This document shows, piece by piece, positions 60,328-64,000 of a stretch of DNA of 64,000 bases. The notes under the pieces were generated by a model. It did no database searches and had not been told where the DNA came from. It worked only from the letters and a program-made list of their open reading frames with translations. A program made the position numbers and the translations under genes. This DNA comes from Bacillus infantis NRRL B-14911 (GTDB lineage: Bacteria > Bacillota > Bacilli > Bacillales > Cytobacillaceae). The first letter of the stretch is position 1; each line of letters begins with the position of its first letter. The stretch spans positions 4,689,501 through 4,753,500 of the forward strand of contig NC_022524.1 in assembly GCF_000473245.1 (NCBI RefSeq), given 5' to 3'.

Positions 60328-61326
60328 TTAATACATATCCTTCTGAGTAAAGTTCCAGAATGCCACAGCCAGGCAGGCAGCCGTCCATACGGCAAGGATG
60401 ATCAATGAAAATGGCAGTGTCATTCCTTCTATCGGCGGTGCCTGGCCTTCCAGATAGTTGATCAGATCAAAGTTCAGGTTCACCAGATACTTGGAGCTTG
60501 TCCAGCTCGACCCGATGGAACTCAACAGGGTGCCGGCGATTAACACCGCCATCATCGCGCCTATTCCAGTCGCTGTGTTTTTCACGAGCACAGAGATCAT
60601 GAGGCTGATGGTTCCAACCACAGCAGTTACCACCCAGGCAAGCCCGACTGTCATGAGCAAGTACTCCCACATCGGCAGGGTATGGATGAATTCTGTTGAA
60701 AATTCGCCAGTGGCCGAAACCTGGAATCCGGTTAATATTGGGGCTGTCCATCCGTCATAGCCAAGTATGAGTCCTGACACGGCATAACAGACAATCACCG
60801 TTGCCGCCATAAGCAGTGATGTATACAGCAAAACGGTCAGCCATTTGGCCATCAGGATTTTCCACCGTCTGACAGGCCGGGACAGCAAGGTTTTGATGGT
60901 GCCGTCATTGTACTCCCCGCTCACGATATCAGCCATGATGATAATAATGAATAATGGCAGGACAAGTGTAAGTCCCTGTGAGAAGAAGATTCGTATAAAC
61001 GTAGGGGCCCCGGGATAGTTCGGGTTGATATCATTGTCGAGATAATATTGCTTTTGCTTGAGGTCAAATTCCAGGAACTCCCTGAACTCGTCCTGGATTC
61101 CGCTTGATGCCAGCCGGTTTTGCCGGTCGACAATCTCCTGCTGCAGGTCCACCCTCCAGTCCAGAGTGCCCTGCTTTTCAATTTTCTCCTGTATCTCCCG
61201 GTATTGTGCGTATGTAAACATGGAGACCAGAATGATCAAAATAAGTATGACAACCGGCAAGCGTTTTTTGGAGGCGATTTTCATTACTTCATTGCGGACC
61301 AGGCCCGCCATATTCGGATTAGACAA
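60328..61326 (-). CDS. ABC-2 type transporter permease
   Basis: 332 residues. N-terminal helix about 23-41 (LPVVILILIILVSMFTYAQY), a large extracytoplasmic loop (42-120), then five helices. MADIVSGEYNDGTIKTLLSRPVRRWKILMAKWL is the hallmark of YhaP/NosY-like ABC-2 permeases. TTG start after AGGAGG, overlapping the ATPase gene by eight bases. Cargo unknown. Confidence 0.87.
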   Translation of the reverse strand: MSNPNMAGLVRNEVMKIASKKRLPVVILILIILVSMFTYAQYREIQEKIEKQGTLDWRVDLQQEIVDRQNRLASSGIQDEFREFLEFDLKQKQYYLDNDINPNYPGAPTFIRIFFSQGLTLVLPLFIIIIMADIVSGEYNDGTIKTLLSRPVRRWKILMAKWLTVLLYTSLLMAATVIVCYAVSGLILGYDGWTAPILTGFQVSATGEFSTEFIHTLPMWEYLLMTVGLAWVVTAVVGTISLMISVLVKNTATGIGAMMAVLIAGTLLSSIGSSWTSSKYLVNLNFDLINYLEGQAPPIEGMTLPFSLIILAVWTAACLAVAFWNFTQKDMY

Positions 61327-62245
61327 TATGATCGCCTCCTGTCAAACTAATAAATAGGTCTTCCAATGTCTGCACTTTTCTTTCGATTGTCCATACCTCA
61401 ATACCAGCTTTCAATAAGGCTTCATTCAGAATGAAAGTTTTACTTTCGTCCATAAGCGTGTGGATTGTATGGTCATCGTACAGCTCTGCAGCCTGGACAT
61501 GGGGAGACTCATTCAAAATGGCGAGCGCCCGGAAAGAATCACTGACTCTCCAGTCCACACCTGATGACAGGGAATTGACCAGATCGCTTACGCTGCCGGT
61601 CTTTACAATCTTCCCGTGGCTCATTATCGCCACACGATCGGCCAGCAGTTCAATCTCACTTAAAATATGACTCGATACAAGAACGGAAAGACCTGTTTCA
61701 TCGACCAGCTTCCTGATGAATGTGCGAAGATCTTTTATTCCCATAGGGTCCAAGCCATTTGTAGGCTCATCCAGTATAAGCACATCAGGACGGCCTAACA
61801 GGGCTTGTGCAATTCCCAGGCGCTGCCGCATACCCAGCGAATAGGTCCGCACCTGATCATCAACCCTTGCTGTCAGATCAACCAGGTCAATGACTTCCTG
61901 TATCCGTTCTTCATCGACTCCAGGCAGCATCCGCGCAAAGATCTGCAGGTTTTCGCGGCCGCTTAAATACTTATACAGCTCAGGATTTTCGACGATGGAA
62001 CCGAGGCGCTGCATCGCCTTCACAAATTGCTTTCCGACATCAAAGCCGCAGATCTCAACCTTCCCGGACGTTGGCTTGATGAGTCCGACAAGCATCCGGA
62101 TGGTAGTCGTTTTTCCGGCGCCATTTGGACCCAGGAACCCAAATACTTCCCCCGGATAAATCTCAAATGATATTTGATCAATAATCGTCTTCTTTCCTAT
62201 GATTTTCGTTACATTTTCCAATCTAACAGTTGGTTTTACGCTCAT
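61319..62245 (-). CDS. ABC transporter ATP-binding protein
   Basis: 308 residues. Walker A GPNGAGKTT near 39, signature YSLGMRQRLGIAQAL near 134, Walker B VLILDEPTNGLDPMG near 156, switch His in LVSSHILSEIE near 190. A C-terminal extension of about 80 residues follows, as in bacitracin/lantibiotic export ATPases. It is first in the two-gene operon and divergent from the lipase gene. Confidence 0.92.
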   Translation of the reverse strand: MSVKPTVRLENVTKIIGKKTIIDQISFEIYPGEVFGFLGPNGAGKTTTIRMLVGLIKPTSGKVEICGFDVGKQFVKAMQRLGSIVENPELYKYLSGRENLQIFARMLPGVDEERIQEVIDLVDLTARVDDQVRTYSLGMRQRLGIAQALLGRPDVLILDEPTNGLDPMGIKDLRTFIRKLVDETGLSVLVSSHILSEIELLADRVAIMSHGKIVKTGSVSDLVNSLSSGVDWRVSDSFRALAILNESPHVQAAELYDDHTIHTLMDESKTFILNEALLKAGIEVWTIERKVQTLEDLFISLTGGDHIV

Positions 62246-62352
62246 AGCATCACCCTAAGTTCTATTTTAGCGAAAAAATCAGGCAGTGACTCTTTTGAAT
62301 ACTCAATAAAGGAAAAGATTGATACAATCAAGATAGAAGGAGAGGTCAAACG

Positions 62353-63123
62353 ATGAAAAAATGGAAATGGCCGCTGTTTATCACACTATCCCTTGGCTTG
62401 ACAGTTCTGTTTGGCTACGGCCTTGTCAGCGCCTATATGGATATTACCAATCCTCCCCAGGCGCAGATATTGGCGAAATCAGAAGAAGCGCCTGCTACCC
62501 CGGGCGACACTTATATTGCACTCGGAGATTCATTAACAAGAGGTGTTGGCTCATCAAAAGGTGAAGGCTTTGTCTCGCTGACCGGGAATCAGCTCAAAGA
62601 GAATAACCTCGTTGAACGCTATCAGAACCTTGGCATAAGAGGCGCCAGAATCGAGGACCTGCTGGAGCAGCTGGAACAAAAGGAAGTCCAGAGAACGCTT
62701 AAAGAGGCCAAAATCATTACTATTACAATCGGGGGAAACAACCTGTTTAACAGCGGGGAAATCTTCAGCAATTATTCAGAAGAGACCGCGCTCGGCATCC
62801 TGGAAACCGAAATCCCCAACCTGGAAAAAGTCTTTAAAAACATTCGCGAAATCAATCCCGATGCCGTCACCCTCTATACGGGGCTGTATAATCCATTCAA
62901 GCAATCACCAGACGGAGAATCATTCGATTCTATCATACAAAAATGGAATGAATCAGCCCGCACACTGGGCTTGAAATACGGCATTCAAGTCGTCGATACC
63001 TTCAATCTCGTCATTGATGCCAAACGCGACCTGTCCAGCGATGTCTTCCATCCGAATGACACTACTTATCAGCAGATAGCAGATAGTACGTATCTTATCA
63101 TTGAAAAAAGCATTGTTGAATGA
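62353..63123 (+). CDS. SGNH/GDSL-type esterase, membrane-anchored
   Basis: 256 residues. N-terminal uncleaved-type helix about 6-27, then Block I YIALGDSLTRGVG (nucleophile Ser near 61), Block III TIGGNNL, and Block V DVFHPND with the catalytic Asp/His. Probably an extracytoplasmic lysophospholipase-like or cell-wall deacylating enzyme. GGAGAGG precedes the ATG. Its TGA stop is the first three bases of a REP element. Confidence 0.88.
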   Translation: MKKWKWPLFITLSLGLTVLFGYGLVSAYMDITNPPQAQILAKSEEAPATPGDTYIALGDSLTRGVGSSKGEGFVSLTGNQLKENNLVERYQNLGIRGARIEDLLEQLEQKEVQRTLKEAKIITITIGGNNLFNSGEIFSNYSEETALGILETEIPNLEKVFKNIREINPDAVTLYTGLYNPFKQSPDGESFDSIIQKWNESARTLGLKYGIQVVDTFNLVIDAKRDLSSDVFHPNDTTYQQIADSTYLIIEKSIVE

Positions 63124-63184
63124 GCCAGGGGGACAGGTCCCATGGCCCAGCTTCACAAAGGGCCAAGGGACCTGTCCCCTTGGT
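63121..63184. repeat. REP-like palindromic pair
   Basis: TGAGCCAGGGGGACAGGTCC and GGGCCAAGGGACCTGTCCCC then TTGG and a T-run. Begins at the lipase stop codon and could serve as its terminator. Confidence 0.9.
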
Positions 63185-63185
63185 T

Positions 63186-63474
63186 TTTTATTAACTCTAT
63201 AGATTGTAAATCTCCGTAGCCTGCGGTTGGGAAAAGTTCAACCAGCCTTATTAGCAATTCTTTTGTTGATAGATCTTTATGTTTATAAAATACTTTACTA
63301 CTGCATTGTCACGTTCAGCATTTCTGAGTATATGTTTATCGCTTGATACATAACCGGAATAAGTTCGCCAGATGGTTTAGTATGCCGGATTAGCACCTCA
63401 TTGTATGCCGAATAATATGGACCTAAATTCAGTTCAATCTGATCGACCTTAAATTCATCCTCACGGAAACAACA
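63186..63474 (-). pseudogene. Gene remnant enclosed by two REP pairs
   Basis: Minus strand: coding-like sequence (EDEFKVDQIELNLGPYY, YNEVLIRHTKPSGELIPVMYQAINIYSEML) ends at TAG (63298). One base over, another frame continues just as naturally (SSKVFYKHKDLSTKELLIRLVELFPTAGYGDLQSIELIKN) until the next REP. The piece has no own start; REP sequence fills both ends. I read it as the frameshifted remnant of an unknown gene. Confidence 0.48.
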
Positions 63475-63540
63475 GGGCCACAGGGACAGGTCCCGCGGCT
63501 CAAATGAAAAAAGATCCAAGGGACCTGTCCCCTTGGCTCA
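63475..63540. repeat. REP-like palindromic pair
   Basis: GGGCCACAGGGACAGGTCCC and CCAAGGGACCTGTCCCCTTGG. Its last three bases, read on the minus strand, are the TGA stop of the YitT-family gene. Confidence 0.9.
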
Positions 63541-63999
63541 TGTTTTAGGAAATGTAAATCCTTCACCGAACACATCCCGCACATCATGCACCACGACGAA
63601 GGCTTTTTCATCGATCTGCTGGATCATCTTCTTGAGAAGGAAGAGCTCCTGCTTGTTTATGACCACGTAGAGTATGTCCTTGGATTCTTTGGAGTAGTGG
63701 CCCCGTGCATTAATGATGGTGGCTCCCCGGTCCATTTCGGCGCTGACTCTTTCAGCAATGCTCTCAGTATAGGGGGAGATGATGGTGACGGCTTTCCGGG
63801 TGTCAAAGCCGTCGATTAGATAATCAAGAATTTTGGTGCTGATGTAGATGGAGATCCCGGTGTACATGGTATTCTCAATCCCAATGACAAAGGCCGATCC
63901 GAGAACAACGAGAATGTCGAACACGAACATGGTCGTGCTCACGGCCCAGCCGAATCGCTGGTTGAGCATGCGGGCAACAATGGTCGACCCGCCCGTCGT
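63538..63999 (-). CDS. YitT/DUF2179 family membrane protein (partial, 5' end outside window)
   Basis: C-terminal 153 residues. Helices around residues 12-45, TGGSTIVAR at the truncated start, then DYLIDGFDTRKAVTIISPYTESIAERVSAEMDRGATIINARGHYSKE and the DUF2179 cytoplasmic domain to TFPKT. This is the YitT/YebE-type family of unknown transport or sensing role. The gene runs off the right edge. Confidence 0.87.
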   Translation of the reverse strand, partial: TTGGSTIVARMLNQRFGWAVSTTMFVFDILVVLGSAFVIGIENTMYTGISIYISTKILDYLIDGFDTRKAVTIISPYTESIAERVSAEMDRGATIINARGHYSKESKDILYVVINKQELFLLKKMIQQIDEKAFVVVHDVRDVFGEGFTFPKT

Positions 64000-64000
64000 A

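Overview
The window reads as a piece of chromosome from a low-to-moderate GC Gram-positive spore former of the Bacillaceae. The evidence is AGGAGG-type ribosome binding sites before nearly every gene, frequent TTG and GTG starts, and gene families typical of Bacillus relatives (PaiA/PaiB, a BltD-like acetyltransferase, CarD/YdeB, SunI/YnzG, MhqR-type regulation, YtrA-type GntR, three DUF3231 proteins). An exact Spo0J/ParB site (parS) at 27584-27599 supports a chromosomal, probably origin-side, location. I cannot name the species. No rRNA, tRNA, CRISPR array, prophage or transposase gene is visible.

Layout. 1-5.5 kb: tail of an enolase-superfamily dehydratase, a GntR/UTRA regulator, an ECF sigma factor with a SnoaL-like tail, an S41 peptidase, a lipoprotein and an Asp/Glu racemase-like protein. 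5.5-12 kb: a secreted PHB-type esterase, TrmO, and a GntR-ABC ATPase-permease-GNAT operon behind a 19-bp palindrome. 12-20 kb: a DUF3231 protein and many single genes (HIT, SunI-like, DUF5694, AraC/GyrI, GNAT, hydrolases). 20-28 kb: MarR-paiA-paiB, a GNAT pair, a VTT membrane protein, and aspA with a luciferase-like oxidoreductase. 27.5-36 kb: parS, a CynX/NimT MFS carrier, a MEDS protein, an SDR, two more DUF3231 genes and a ProP-type symporter. 36-40 kb: a PadR/DUF1048/DrrAB drug-export locus with duplicated operator-like sequences, peptidase E and a PhnB-like protein. 40-52 kb: a phosphotransferase, three Nudix hydrolases, CarD, a BltD-like GNAT, a homoserine acetyltransferase-like hydrolase divergent from a LysR gene, and a DinB protein. 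52-64 kb: a chemoreceptor, a DinB gene with a LexA-like box, an MhqR-like quinone-stress regulon, another DinB, an ABC exporter, a GDSL lipase and the edge of a YitT-family gene.

Two dispersed repeats shape the spaces between genes. One is a REP-like palindrome with arms CCAAGGG and CCCTTGG around a GACAGGT core. It occurs at about 18 loci, often as inverted pairs. At several genes its leading TGA is the stop codon or abuts it. The other is a recurring intrinsic terminator (GCTGCC, short loop, GGCGGC, T-run) found five times. Several genes too short for routine calling have strong ribosome binding sites and encode 38-57 residue membrane proteins. Three decayed genes are visible, at 19.5, 59.3 and 63.2 kb.

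Functionally the region is accessory housekeeping: stress and drug response, small-molecule acetylation and hydrolysis, and transport, mostly in one- to four-gene units on the minus strand. I did not find a convincing wholly new multi-gene system. The best leads are the REP family, parS, the MhqR-like operator set and the LexA-like box at a DinB gene.
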